Source of the DNA: PNKC01 sp039917655
GTDB lineage: Bacteria; Chloroflexota; Dehalococcoidia; Tepidiformales; Tepidiformaceae
DNA: 14,032 nt
Assembly (NCBI GenBank): GCA_039917655.1
Contig: JBDSJC010000140.1
Span: forward strand, 1 to 14,032
Direction of reading: 5' to 3'
Part shown: positions 7,389 through 14,032 of the stretch, piece by piece
Position numbering within the stretch: the first letter of the stretch is position 1
Layout of the letters: each line of letters opens with the position of its first letter
Made by a program: the position numbers and the translations under genes
The notes under the pieces: model-generated
The model's database searches: none
Seen by the model: the letters and a program-made list of their open reading frames with translations, nothing else
Told to the model about the DNA's origin: nothing

Positions 7389-7424
7389 CGCGGAAAGCCG
7401 CCCTTCCGCCACGGGCGGCGCGCG
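7389..7424 (-). terminator. GC-rich hairpin in the DUF454-MoxR spacer
   Basis: GCCGCCC at 7397-7403 pairs with GGGCGGC at 7413-7419 around a 9-nt loop, and an outer CGCG/CGCG pair (7389-7392 and 7421-7424) extends it past an internal loop. On the minus strand it follows the DUF454 gene by about 150 nt and precedes MoxR by about 110 nt. There is no real U-tract, so it may be a weak terminator, part of the MoxR leader, or chance in GC-rich DNA. The rest of the 7282-7566 spacer shows nothing I can name. Confidence 0.25.
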
Positions 7425-7566
7425 GGACGCTCAACGGGGCTGAGGCATCGCCGTAGTGGGGCCACCCGTGCTGGATGTGAGAATCGCCCTGGGTGACATC
7501 GTGTCGCTAGTGGGGAAGCAAGCGGCAGCCTTCAAGGCGCGCTGAGGCTGCTCGATCGAGGTGGCG

Positions 7567-8016
7567 TCAGCTGCCGCTGTCCGATTCGGCGCGCTGAAGG
7601 TCATCTGAACGCAGCGTGCGCAGCTTGAGCAGGTGGACAGAGACACCGATGCCCACGGCGAGCAGCAACATTCCGACCAGCAAGTAGCCGACGAGGTAAT
7701 AGGTAATCGCCAGGCCGGCCCAGAGCGTGAGCAGCGACCAGACTTTGGTGCCAGGCGTTGCGCCGCGAAGCTCCCGGTAGTTGCGGAGGTAGCGCCCGAA
7801 CAGGCGGTTAGTGGTCAGCCAGCGGTAGGCGGCGGGCGAACTCTTGCCGAAGCAGAGGGCGGAAAGGAGGAGGAAGTCGGTAGTGGGAAGCAGGGGCACG
7901 AACAAGCCGACAATTGCGACGGCTACGCAAGCGAATCCAGCGGAGGTGAGTGTCCAGCGAATCAGGCGGCGGCGGGACACCACCAGACGCGTGAGAGAAG
8001 CTTCCATAGCTGTCAT
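7567..8016 (-). CDS. DUF454 / YbaN-family inner-membrane protein
   Basis: Small integral membrane protein of 149 residues. The signature VGLFVPLLPTTDFLLLSALCFGKSS at about residues 36-60 is the DUF454 hallmark (PLLPTTPF in most members), followed by YRWLTTNRLFGRYLRNYRE, also typical. Membrane segments lie at about residues 20-42, 92-108 and 110-128. The start is ATG 8014-8016, preceded by AAGGGA at a workable distance; a second ATG at 8005-8007 lacks one. The function of the family is unknown; members occur in many bacteria, and I infer nothing from the neighbours, since the CDF gene is divergent and the MoxR operon is separated by 285 nt. Confidence 0.9.
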   Translation of the reverse strand: MTAMEASLTRLVVSRRRLIRWTLTSAGFACVAVAIVGLFVPLLPTTDFLLLSALCFGKSSPAAYRWLTTNRLFGRYLRNYRELRGATPGTKVWSLLTLWAGLAITYYLVGYLLVGMLLLAVGIGVSVHLLKLRTLRSDDLQRAESDSGS

Positions 8017-8162
8017 TTCAGCGTCCCTTCTCCCAGCGTGGGAGGTTTAGTATGCCACAGTTTGGCGAAGCTGTCCGCCCCCGGGACGGCGGTCGGTGGA
8101 GTCGGGATGAGACTTGGGCCTCAGGCTGCACACCACTCTTCATTCGCCCTCTTTGGTTGTTG

Positions 8163-8184
8163 CGGTAGCCGCGCGCGGCTACCG
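8163..8184. promoter_or_regulatory. Perfect 22-bp palindrome just upstream of the CDF gene
   Basis: CGGTAGCCGCG at 8163-8173 is followed immediately by its exact reverse complement CGCGGCTACCG at 8174-8184, ending 11 nt before the ATG of the cation exporter gene at 8196. As DNA it could be an operator for a dimeric metal-sensing repressor. As RNA it would be a stable hairpin covering the position where a ribosome site should be, and none is visible there. No regulator gene lies next to it. Confidence 0.5.
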
Positions 8185-8195
8185 TTGAAAGCAAC

Positions 8196-9146
8196 ATGCA
8201 CCAGCTCCAGGGAGCCACGCCGGCGCACGGCCACAGCCACACAGTGCTGACGGACTTCGCGGGCTCAACGCGGGACGGTGTGCGTGCCCTGGCGATCGGC
8301 GTCGTGGGGTTGGCCGCGACGACGCTGTTCCAGGTGGTGTTGTTGTTGCTCAGCGGCTCGGTTGCACTGCTCGGCGACACACTGCACAACGGCGTCGATG
8401 TGGTGGGCACGGCGGTGGTCTGGGGAGCGTTCCGCCTCGCCAGCCGCGAACGGACCGACCGCTACAGCTTTGGCTACCACCGCTTCGAAGATGTCGCCGG
8501 GCTCATCGTTGTCCTGCTGATCGCCGCGAGCGCCGTGCTGGTGCTCTACGAATCGGCGACGGCGTTCGGCGCCGATTCGGTCATCCGGCGGCCGTGGCTG
8601 GTGTTCGTCGCCGGGCTGGTTGGGTTCGTGGGCAACGAGGGGGTGGCGCAGTTCAAGATTCGCACCGGTAAGCGGATTGGCAGCGTGGCGCTGGCGGCTG
8701 ATGGCCAGCATTCGCGCGCCGACGGCCTTTCGTCGCTGGGAGTGGTGGCCGCGGCAATCGGCCTGTTGGTTGGAGCTGATTGGGTGGACGCGGTCGTCGG
8801 ACTCGGCATTGGCCTGTTGATCGCTTGGACGGCGGTGCAAGCCGGGCGGGAGGTGCTGCTGCGGCTGCTGGACCATTCGGACCCGGACCTGCGTCACGAG
8901 TTGGACCATGCGGCGGAGAACGTTGTGGGGTTCGAACACGTCAACGATGTGCGGATTCGCCAGGCGGGGCGGACCGTGCACGTAGTGGCGAGCGTCTGCA
9001 TCGACGCGAACACCACGCTCTCCGCCTCGCACAACGTCTCGGAGCAGTTGCGTGACGCCTGGCTGGAGGTGCTGCCGCCGGGCTCGGTGGTCGATATCCA
9101 CGTGGACCCGTACACGGTGGGCGAGCCCACTCCGCATCGCACGTAG
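8196..9146 (+). CDS. Cation diffusion facilitator (zinc-type metal/proton antiporter)
   Basis: Inner-membrane efflux pump of 316 residues that exports divalent metal in exchange for protons. The membrane metal site reads H64-x3-D68 in helix 2 (LLGDTLHNGVD) and H172-x3-D176 in helix 5 (DGQHSRADGLSS). This HD-HD set is the arrangement of zinc-exporting CDFs, unlike DD-HD or DD-DD members. A short His-rich N-terminus (HGHSH, residues 11-15) may bind metal, and residues from about 220 form the cytoplasmic ferredoxin-like dimerisation domain, including HVNDVRIRQAG. The start is ATG 8196; no clear ribosome site precedes it, but a perfect palindrome ends 11 nt upstream, suggesting control of transcription or translation. 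It is divergent from the DUF454 gene (180-nt spacer). Zinc is the likely but unproven substrate. Confidence 0.94.
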   Translation: MHQLQGATPAHGHSHTVLTDFAGSTRDGVRALAIGVVGLAATTLFQVVLLLLSGSVALLGDTLHNGVDVVGTAVVWGAFRLASRERTDRYSFGYHRFEDVAGLIVVLLIAASAVLVLYESATAFGADSVIRRPWLVFVAGLVGFVGNEGVAQFKIRTGKRIGSVALAADGQHSRADGLSSLGVVAAAIGLLVGADWVDAVVGLGIGLLIAWTAVQAGREVLLRLLDHSDPDLRHELDHAAENVVGFEHVNDVRIRQAGRTVHVVASVCIDANTTLSASHNVSEQLRDAWLEVLPPGSVVDIHVDPYTVGEPTPHRT

Positions 9147-9171
9147 CAGGCGGCTCAGGGCGGCGGCTCAT

Positions 9172-9262
9172 CCGTTCATCCTGAGCTTGTCGAAGGGCCG
9201 TGCGAAAGTGGCCTTCGTAGGGCAGCGCCCCGTCCATCCTTCGACAGGCTCAGGACGAACGG
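9172..9262. repeat. Imperfect inverted repeat of the dispersed 'SLSKG' palindromic type
   Basis: Two 25-nt arms (9172-9196 and 9238-9262) are inverted copies differing at two positions, both of which allow G-U pairing in RNA. The core reads CCTGAGCTTGTCGAAGG on the left and CCTTCGACAGGCTCAGG on the right; read in frame they give the well-known spurious peptide pieces ILSLSKG and STGSGRTG. Elements of this kind are scattered in intergenic regions of many bacterial genomes. Here the repeat fills the gap between two convergent genes (stops at 9146 and 9311), where it could act as a two-way terminator or transcript stabiliser. No other copy is visible in the window. Confidence 0.85.
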
Positions 9263-9310
9263 GAAGGGCCGGAGGCCCAACAGTCGGACGGTACTGACCC
9301 GCAGGGCGGC

Positions 9311-11752
9311 TTACCAGGTCACGCGGCGGAGCTTGCCATCGCTGAAGAGGTAGGCTGTGCCGTCCTTGATTGTGAAGGCGCTGGCGGCGTGGAAGTCCTT
9401 GTGCTTGTACTGGCGATCGAACACGCCATCGCGGCGGAAGACGACGATGCGATCGTTCGCGGCATCGAGCACCGCCAAGTCGCCGTTCCTGGCAAGCGAC
9501 TGGACCGATTCGTCCTTGAGCAGTCTCCGATCGATACCCGCTTCCGAAAGAGCCATCGCGAGTTGGCCACTGAAGCGGTGGAGCGTGCCGTTCACGTCGG
9601 CGGTGAGGATTTCACCATCAACGGTGATCCGACGGGCGCTGGCGAGGTCAGGCGATTGCAGCGCCTTCGCCGGGGTCCCACCAAACGCACCATCGGCCTG
9701 GGCGAACTTGTAGACCGTGGACTGCGCGGCATCGAGCACGTACAAGTCCCGGCCGCTAGTGGTGATGTCGTTGACGGTGAGGCCATTGGGCGCGGCGAAA
9801 GCGAGCTGCCGGACACCGTTCGCGGGGCTGTAGCTCCAGAGTTGGCGATTGGAGTCGGCGATCACCAATTGGGTGCCGCCGCCATCGACGACATCGAGGT
9901 AGGCGGTGGCCAACGGGCGGCCGCGCTTCGTGTCTTTGTCTTCGGCGTAGACCACCTTGGGATCGCCGCTGGCGAAGGCGATGGAGATCACCTGACCCGA
10001 CGCGGCGTCCAGTAGATAGGCGTTTGCCGGGCCTATGCTCATGCGAGAGACGGCGACTGGCTTGTCTCCGAACTGGCCTAGCGAAGCGAGGACTTCGACG
10101 GCGGCGGGAGCCTTGACGGCGTCGGCGATCACCAGGGCGGCGTTAACCTGCTCGGCGAGCGTTGTAGCCTCGGGGCCGCCGGCTTGAATCTCCTTGGCCT
10201 GGAGAAGTTTCGCCTGGGCAGCGGCCAACGCTTTGCGGCGTTCGGTTGGGTCTTGCTGGGCGCCTGCAATGCTGAACTGGGTCTGGGCATCCCCTACCAG
10301 GGCGGCATACTTTTCGCCGGTGTTTTCGCGCAGCATGCCGGGCACCGTGACGATGCCGACGAGCACCAGCAGGATGCCCATGCCGATGAGCATCACGAGC
10401 CATGGCGGCGGAGTGGAGCTTGCTGTGCGCGAGCGGCGATTGAACGAATCGCCGCCCTTCCAGCGCCCTCCCATGTTGCCGCGCACGCGGACGAGTGAAC
10501 CGCCGGTGCTGATTGAGGCGGCGTTTTCGCCGGCGATCGTCTCGCTCACCGGATGGCTGACGCTCGAAGCGCGGGCGCGGTGCTCAGCGGCCATGTCTTC
10601 GACGCGGGGCATCGCTTCGGTCTCGTGGTCGGGTCGCGCTGGCGTCTCATTCGGCACGAGACCGCGGGTGAACGAATCGCGGCGCTGGCGGCGGCGCTGG
10701 TCTCCGTTGGCGAGGTCTGCGCTGGCAGCGGCGCCGCGCCAGGCTGGCCGGGAGCCAACCGCCGCCCAGGTGGTAGCCAACGCAGCGCTCGGGGCCGCCG
10801 CCCGGCCACCGGGCTCTCGGTGGTTCGCGGAGTTATCACCGGAGACACGGAGGAGCGGCGCAGGGACGGCGGCGGCGACCATCGCTCTGACAGGGGCCAT
10901 TGGGCGGCGGGGCGTCACTTCCAGCAGCTGGCGGCGGGCCGCCATCACAACGTTCTCGGTCGCGTCATCGATGAAGAGGGACGGCTGGAACGGGTCGTCG
11001 TCGTCGTTGGGCTCGCGGCCGGAGCGGACGGATGGCTGGCCGGCGGTGGCGTCGATCACGAATTCGTCGTCCTCGACGGCGGCGATTGGATGGGCCGCCG
11101 GTGCGGCGACCGGCCCGGTGACCAGCACGGCAGTCATGTTCCGGACATGTTTGAGCAGTTGGTAGAGGTTCCCGAGCACCTTGTCCGTGGGGAGACTGAG
11201 GATGCCCTCGATCAGCTCTTCGTCCAGTTCGTGCACGGCTTCGGAGGAGACGAGGAGGACGCGGTCGCCTTCGTCGAGGTCGATCTTCGTGAGCTGAGCA
11301 TCGATTGGGCCGGCGCCGATCGGGACGGCGTGTGGGCCCTGCGTGAAGTAGCAAGCGACCTTACCTTCGTGCAGATGGAAAGCAGCTGATGGGCCAGCCT
11401 GGGCGATGACCGCCTGGCTGCCGCGCCGACCAAGGGCGGTGACGCCAAGGCTGACCCGGTGCTGGGCGATGCTCTTCTGGTTCCAATCGCGAAGGTTGCG
11501 CTCCGCCTCTTCGAAGAGGCGCATGAGCGAGCCGGTGAGACTCATGTCGATGCTGGCGAAGGCGTGGCCGACCGCTGAGACCACGTGTCCGGCGAACGCC
11601 TCGCCCGCGGGGGACGTGCCTTCGGCGAGGACGTAGAGTTCTGCGCGGTCATCGGCTGGGCCCTTGCCGTGAAAAACGCCGGCGTTCGGCCCCCGGTCAA
11701 CGGGTTCGCGGTCAACGATCGCGAACTGACCAACCTGAAGTGGTTCGGTCAA
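9311..11752 (-). CDS. PP2C-like (apparently non-catalytic) protein with one membrane helix and repeat-strand C-terminal domain
   Basis: An 813-residue, three-part protein. Residues 1-212 follow the layout of a PP2C/SpoIIE-type phosphatase, but key positions differ: the DGMGG loop appears as A43-E44-G45-TSPAGE, the SDG motif after GDRVLLV is S169-S170-E171, and the final DN is R204-N205-M-T, so the metal-binding Asp residues look lost. Residues 213-447 are a disordered, Arg/Ala/Pro-rich linker with an acidic patch (NDDDD, 249-253). One membrane helix lies at 451-471 (WLVMLIGMGILLVLVGIVTV). Residues 475-545 are helical and Ala/Gln-rich. Residues 560-813 contain repeated short strands (LYVLDAAQSTVYKF, LAVLDAANDRIVVF, AYLFSDGKLRRV) like a beta-propeller. 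The start is TTG 11750-11752 with AAGGA about 9 nt upstream. The N-terminus is probably cytoplasmic and the propeller external. Function unknown; a signalling scaffold is my inference. Confidence 0.85.
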   Translation of the reverse strand: MTEPLQVGQFAIVDREPVDRGPNAGVFHGKGPADDRAELYVLAEGTSPAGEAFAGHVVSAVGHAFASIDMSLTGSLMRLFEEAERNLRDWNQKSIAQHRVSLGVTALGRRGSQAVIAQAGPSAAFHLHEGKVACYFTQGPHAVPIGAGPIDAQLTKIDLDEGDRVLLVSSEAVHELDEELIEGILSLPTDKVLGNLYQLLKHVRNMTAVLVTGPVAAPAAHPIAAVEDDEFVIDATAGQPSVRSGREPNDDDDPFQPSLFIDDATENVVMAARRQLLEVTPRRPMAPVRAMVAAAVPAPLLRVSGDNSANHREPGGRAAAPSAALATTWAAVGSRPAWRGAAASADLANGDQRRRQRRDSFTRGLVPNETPARPDHETEAMPRVEDMAAEHRARASSVSHPVSETIAGENAASISTGGSLVRVRGNMGGRWKGGDSFNRRSRTASSTPPPWLVMLIGMGILLVLVGIVTVPGMLRENTGEKYAALVGDAQTQFSIAGAQQDPTERRKALAAAQAKLLQAKEIQAGGPEATTLAEQVNAALVIADAVKAPAAVEVLASLGQFGDKPVAVSRMSIGPANAYLLDAASGQVISIAFASGDPKVVYAEDKDTKRGRPLATAYLDVVDGGGTQLVIADSNRQLWSYSPANGVRQLAFAAPNGLTVNDITTSGRDLYVLDAAQSTVYKFAQADGAFGGTPAKALQSPDLASARRITVDGEILTADVNGTLHRFSGQLAMALSEAGIDRRLLKDESVQSLARNGDLAVLDAANDRIVVFRRDGVFDRQYKHKDFHAASAFTIKDGTAYLFSDGKLRRVTW

Positions 11753-11834
11753 ATCAGACCGTCCTTCGCTTCGAAAGATAGGCGCCCTGGGACCCTGTGC
11801 GCGGAAATTGCCTGTCCACTAAGGCGAAAAAAGC

Positions 11835-11865
11835 ATCATACCACCGCGCCGGGCGGGAGCATCAA
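11835..11865 (-). promoter_or_regulatory. Probable promoter of the PP2C-like gene
   Basis: On the minus strand TATGAT (11835-11840) matches the -10 consensus at five of six positions and carries an extended -10 TGG directly upstream. TTGATG (11860-11865) is a fair -35 at 19 bp spacing. Transcription would begin near 11828, leaving a leader of about 75 nt that includes a T6 run (11827-11832 on the plus strand reads as A residues) before the TTG start at 11752. Confidence 0.5.
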
Positions 11866-11877
11866 GCGAATGTGTCG

Positions 11878-11900
11878 CCCCGCGGGCCGGGGAAACCCCG
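11878..11900. other. Mutually exclusive GC hairpins downstream of tag
   Basis: CCCCG (11878-11882), CGGGG (11888-11892) and CCCCG (11896-11900) follow one another, so the middle block can pair with either flank: a 5-nt loop to the left or an AAA loop to the right. It lies between the tag stop (11979, minus strand) and the promoter of the next minus-strand gene, so it may help end tag transcription. No U-tract follows on the minus strand. Confidence 0.25.
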
Positions 11901-11978
11901 ATCTTTGCAACGCTCCCAAAGAGCCAACCGGCCTCCCGCCGTGCGCTCGCGCTCCGCGCTGCCGCTTCGACGGCGAGT

Positions 11979-12554
11979 TTAGCGCGCGGGGCAGCGTTCG
12001 AGGTGGTCGTTCACCATCCCCGTGCTTTGCATGAACGCGTAGCAAATCGTGGACCCCACGAAGGTCATGCCCGCCGCCTTCAGCGCCTTCGACATCGCGT
12101 CAGATTCGGGGGTGGAGGCCGGGACATCTCCGCGTTCGCGGGGGACAGGGCGGTCACGCGCGAGCGCAGCGGCGAACGACCAGATGAACTGGTCGAAGGT
12201 GCCATGCCCCGCCTGCAAACGAAGGAACGCCTGGGCGTTTTTCACCGCGCTGTGCACTTTCAGGCGATTGCGCACGATGCCAGCGTCGGCCAGCAGCCGC
12301 GCAGTGTCCTGGGGACCATAGTTCGCGACACGGGCCGCGTCCCAGCCGTCGAATGCATCGTGAAAATTCTTGCGTTTGACGAGGATCGTGGACCAGGAGA
12401 GGCCCGCCTGAAAGCCTTCGAGCATCAGCCGCTCGAACAGTTGCTGGTCATCGTGGCAGGGGACGCCCCACTCGTTGTCGTGGTACTCGGCGCCGAGCAG
12501 CGAAACTTCGCCCCAGCAGACTGCGCGCTTTTCGGTCGGCGGGTTGGCGGGCAT
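11979..12554 (-). CDS. tag: DNA-3-methyladenine glycosylase I
   Basis: Base-excision repair enzyme that removes 3-methyladenine from alkylated DNA, 191 residues (E. coli Tag has 187). The family pattern is continuous: C13-W14 near the N-terminus, YHDNEWGVP with H25, LEGFQAGLSW with the conserved acidic E46, IVRNRLKV, and the C-terminal GMVNDHLERC with H184 and C188. C13, H25, H184 and C188 match the four zinc ligands of Tag, so the structural zinc site is intact. The chosen start is ATG 12552-12554. The longer frame begins with GTG at 12605, which falls inside the terminator hairpin of the upstream gene and adds a non-conserved extension. No clear ribosome site is visible; TACGAT at 7 nt before the ATG could be a -10 box of a leaderless transcript (inference). 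It has no ada or alkB neighbour. Confidence 0.96.
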   Translation of the reverse strand: MPANPPTEKRAVCWGEVSLLGAEYHDNEWGVPCHDDQQLFERLMLEGFQAGLSWSTILVKRKNFHDAFDGWDAARVANYGPQDTARLLADAGIVRNRLKVHSAVKNAQAFLRLQAGHGTFDQFIWSFAAALARDRPVPRERGDVPASTPESDAMSKALKAAGMTFVGSTICYAFMQSTGMVNDHLERCPAR

Positions 12555-12587
12555 GGCGCGAATCGTACGCCAAAGTGACCTGCGGGT

Positions 12588-12638
12588 GGACACGAAGGAG
12601 GCCACCTGACCCCTGCGGGCAGTGGCCTCCTTCTGTCC
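12588..12638 (-). terminator. Strong hairpin terminator between the ABM-like gene and tag
   Basis: GAAGGAGGCCAC (12594-12605) and GTGGCCTCCTTC (12622-12633) are a perfect 12-bp inverted repeat. Outer GGAC (12588-12591) and GTCC (12635-12638) extend the stem, and CCC/GGG within the loop (12611-12613, 12617-12619) adds an inner stem. It lies 14 nt past the stop of the ABM-like gene on the minus strand and upstream of tag. The tail lacks a U-run, so termination may be inefficient or may need Rho or processing. Confidence 0.65.
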
Positions 12639-12651
12639 ATTTGGGAGGAGT

Positions 12652-12951
12652 TCAGCTCAGGATTTCGTACAGCTTATGGGACTGCATCGCCGGGTTGTCT
12701 TTGTAGCTTTCGTAGCTTTCGCCGCGGTGGCCCTTGGTGAAGTTGTCGGAGGTAATCCACGCTTCGAACGACTTCTCATCGGTGAAGCGGGTGAGCACAA
12801 CGTATTCGCCGCGGTCCGGGAGGGCGAGGAGTTCGGTGCTGATGAAGCCGGGGAAGGTATCGACAGCGCCGACGCGGGTCATCCAACTCTGTTCGAAGCC
12901 GGCGCGGGCGGGTTCGGGGAGGGATATGGGGAAGTAGGAGATAACAGCCAT
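12652..12951 (-). CDS. ABM-fold monooxygenase-like protein (heme-oxygenase IsdG/MhuD-like)
   Basis: Small dimeric alpha+beta-barrel protein of 99 residues of the antibiotic biosynthesis monooxygenase superfamily. The order MAVISYFPISLPEPARAGFE, then PGFISTELL, YVVLTRF, and FEAWITSDNFTKGHRG follows the IsdG/MhuD heme-degrading branch: W65 and H75 are spaced ten residues apart, as the Trp and heme-ligating His are in IsdG. The Asn that assists catalysis near residue 7 in those enzymes appears to be Phe here, so heme degradation is uncertain. The start is ATG 12949-12951, with GGAG about 10 nt upstream; a longer frame to 13074 adds a Pro/Arg-rich, non-conserved stretch. A strong hairpin follows the stop. 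Assignment to the fold is firm; the substrate (heme or another aromatic) is open. Confidence 0.85.
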   Translation of the reverse strand: MAVISYFPISLPEPARAGFEQSWMTRVGAVDTFPGFISTELLALPDRGEYVVLTRFTDEKSFEAWITSDNFTKGHRGESYESYKDNPAMQSHKLYEILS

Positions 12952-13114
12952 GGGGTGGGTGCTCCAGTTGGTGGTGTGCTTTCGAGAGTAGCCGATGAAC
13001 CCCTTGGGCGCAGCGCGGAGGGGCGGGCGCGGGTGAGCGGTGGCCCCACTCTCGCCCGATCGTGGCTCAGTCACTTTCCGCCAGCGCCGAGTTCAGCAGT
13101 GGTTGCAACATTCC

Positions 13115-13870
13115 CTAGCGGCCACTCCAGCGTCCCGCGATGATGGGAAGCATCGCCTCCGCCACCAGGCGTTGCGCAGCCTCGTTCGTATGCACGCCGT
13201 CCGGCATGTAGAAAGGTTCCTTGGCGCCGGGTCCGCCCATCAGATCCTCGTGCACGAGCCAATCGATGTGGTGCTCTCGAGCGGCCTCGGCGAGCTCGGC
13301 GGCGAACAGATCGACGATTTCGCGCATCCGCGGGTAGTTCCGTTCGTGGTAGGCCGTGTAGCCAGCGCCGCCGAGGCCGATCAGCTGCACGTCCTCTTCG
13401 CGCGCCAGGCGCTGGAAGATCTCGCGATATGACGCGATCAGGGCGGGCGCGGAGATCGCGGTGCGCCCGCCGATCAGCCGCCGTAGCGTCCGTTTCGGCC
13501 CTTCGGAGAGGCGGTAGCCGCGCGCCGAGCTGCGGGGCGACCACGCGGCTTTCGCCTCGATCCGCCGGGTCAAGGCGGCGGCCCGTTTCCCCAGCAGCTC
13601 TTCGATGCGATTCGAAACGGCTGCAAACGTTGCGCCGTAGCTCGACGAGGCGACGACGACGATATCGGGCTTCAGGCCATCCAGCTGCCGCTCCAGGAAG
13701 TCAATGGCGTTGCCTCCCGCGAAGAGGACCTTGTGAGTGAGGGTGATCGCAAGGCCGTCACTGTTCAAAAGTTCGCGCTCGACGACTCGGGGCCAAGAAT
13801 CGCCCGGGTCACTGAGCTTCGGTCCGTCGCTGTCGCTGTGCCCGAGGACGAGCAGTCTCAGCGGCACCAT
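13115..13870 (-). CDS. SGNH/GDSL hydrolase-like protein
   Basis: Cytoplasmic protein of 251 residues with the outline of an SGNH hydrolase (esterase, lipase or carbohydrate deacetylase class). Block I reads LVLGHSDSDG (residues 8-16), so the nucleophile would be S12 or S14 in an atypical GHSDS instead of GDS. A glycine block appears at AGGNA (51-55), the usual block III Asn motif is replaced by ASSSYGAT (75-81), and the closing DxxH catalytic dyad is D224-G-V-H227. No signal peptide is seen. The start is ATG 13868-13870, with GAGG 5 nt upstream; the frame also opens at ATG 13901-13903, overlapping the stop of the preceding gene. That gap of 22 nt suggests an operon with the upstream unknown gene. 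Substrate unknown; the missing block III Asn leaves activity open. Confidence 0.8.
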   Translation of the reverse strand: MVPLRLLVLGHSDSDGPKLSDPGDSWPRVVERELLNSDGLAITLTHKVLFAGGNAIDFLERQLDGLKPDIVVVASSSYGATFAAVSNRIEELLGKRAAALTRRIEAKAAWSPRSSARGYRLSEGPKRTLRRLIGGRTAISAPALIASYREIFQRLAREEDVQLIGLGGAGYTAYHERNYPRMREIVDLFAAELAEAAREHHIDWLVHEDLMGGPGAKEPFYMPDGVHTNEAAQRLVAEAMLPIIAGRWSGR

Positions 13871-13892
13871 TGTTCCTCGGCAGATCGAGGCG

Positions 13893-14032
13893 TCATCCCA
13901 CATCGACCGTGAACGTGCGGTTGCCCGTGCCTTCGTCGCGCTGAATGCGGACTTTGCCGTCTTTGTCGTAGATATGGACAGCGCCGCTGGTGCCGCCGCC
14001 CTTGGCGTTGATAATCTCCACTTTGTAGCCGC
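13893..14032 (-). CDS. C-terminal end of an unrecognised protein (cut by window edge)
   Basis: A minus-strand frame enters from the window edge and ends at TGA 13893-13895, giving 45 complete residues. It reads YKVEIINAKGGG, then SGAVHIYDKDGKVRIQRDEG and finally NRTFTVDVG. Alternating hydrophobic and charged residues suggest beta-strands, as in the last strands of a sandwich or barrel domain. I do not recognise the family. It is only 22 nt from the chosen start of the SGNH hydrolase on the same strand, so the two are probably one operon. The frame is supported by strand, stop position and codon use like that of the neighbouring genes. Confidence 0.6.
   Translation of the reverse strand, partial: GYKVEIINAKGGGTSGAVHIYDKDGKVRIQRDEGTGNRTFTVDVG

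Noticed and set aside
10194..11165. Plus-strand open frame of 323 codons
   Set aside because: It is antisense to the PP2C-like gene across its Arg/Ala-rich linker, where both strands lack stops.

Overview
The window is GC-rich bacterial DNA with tightly packed genes and GTG/TTG start codons. It contains no mobile element, CRISPR array, tRNA or rRNA that I can see. The mix of an F420H2-type nitroreductase-fold (Ddn) protein, a MoxR-DUF58-VWA operon, a large soluble-plus-membrane PP2C-like protein and a dispersed 'SLSKG'-type palindromic repeat suggests a free-living Chloroflexota or actinobacterium-like lineage. That placement is inference only, since no marker gene here settles it.

Layout. 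At 1-2027, on the minus strand, lie the N-terminus of an aquaporin/MIP channel (cut by the window edge), an MFS_3/EntS-like exporter and a small Ddn-family protein. At 2125-4213, on the plus strand, lies lipoyl synthase (lipA), then a degenerate histidine-kinase-like protein that overlaps a stand-alone receiver domain by 4 nt. At 4269-7281, on the minus strand, a translationally coupled operon runs MoxR AAA+ ATPase, DUF58, BatA-like VWA membrane protein, with both junctions overlapping by 4 nt. At 7567-9146 a DUF454/YbaN membrane protein (minus) and a zinc-type cation diffusion facilitator (plus) diverge across an intergenic region holding a perfect 22-bp palindrome. A palindromic dispersed repeat at 9172-9262 separates the CDF gene from the converging 813-residue protein at 9311-11752. 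At 11979-14032, on the minus strand, lie 3-methyladenine DNA glycosylase I (tag), an antibiotic-biosynthesis-monooxygenase/heme-oxygenase-fold protein, an SGNH hydrolase-like protein, and the C-terminal end of an unrecognised gene.

The most unusual contents are two signalling proteins whose catalytic residues look eroded. The 813-residue protein has a PP2C fold in which the metal-binding Asp positions appear replaced, joined through a disordered linker and one transmembrane helix to a repeat-strand C-terminal domain. The kinase-like protein keeps its phospho-accepting His but has lost the N and G2 boxes of the ATP-binding domain, and it is coupled to a receiver without an output domain, which recalls a ChpT-type phosphotransferase pair. 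The rest is mostly ordinary housekeeping, transport and repair. No intergenic stretch exceeds 300 bases; the longest, 7282-7566, holds one GC-rich hairpin and nothing else I can name.
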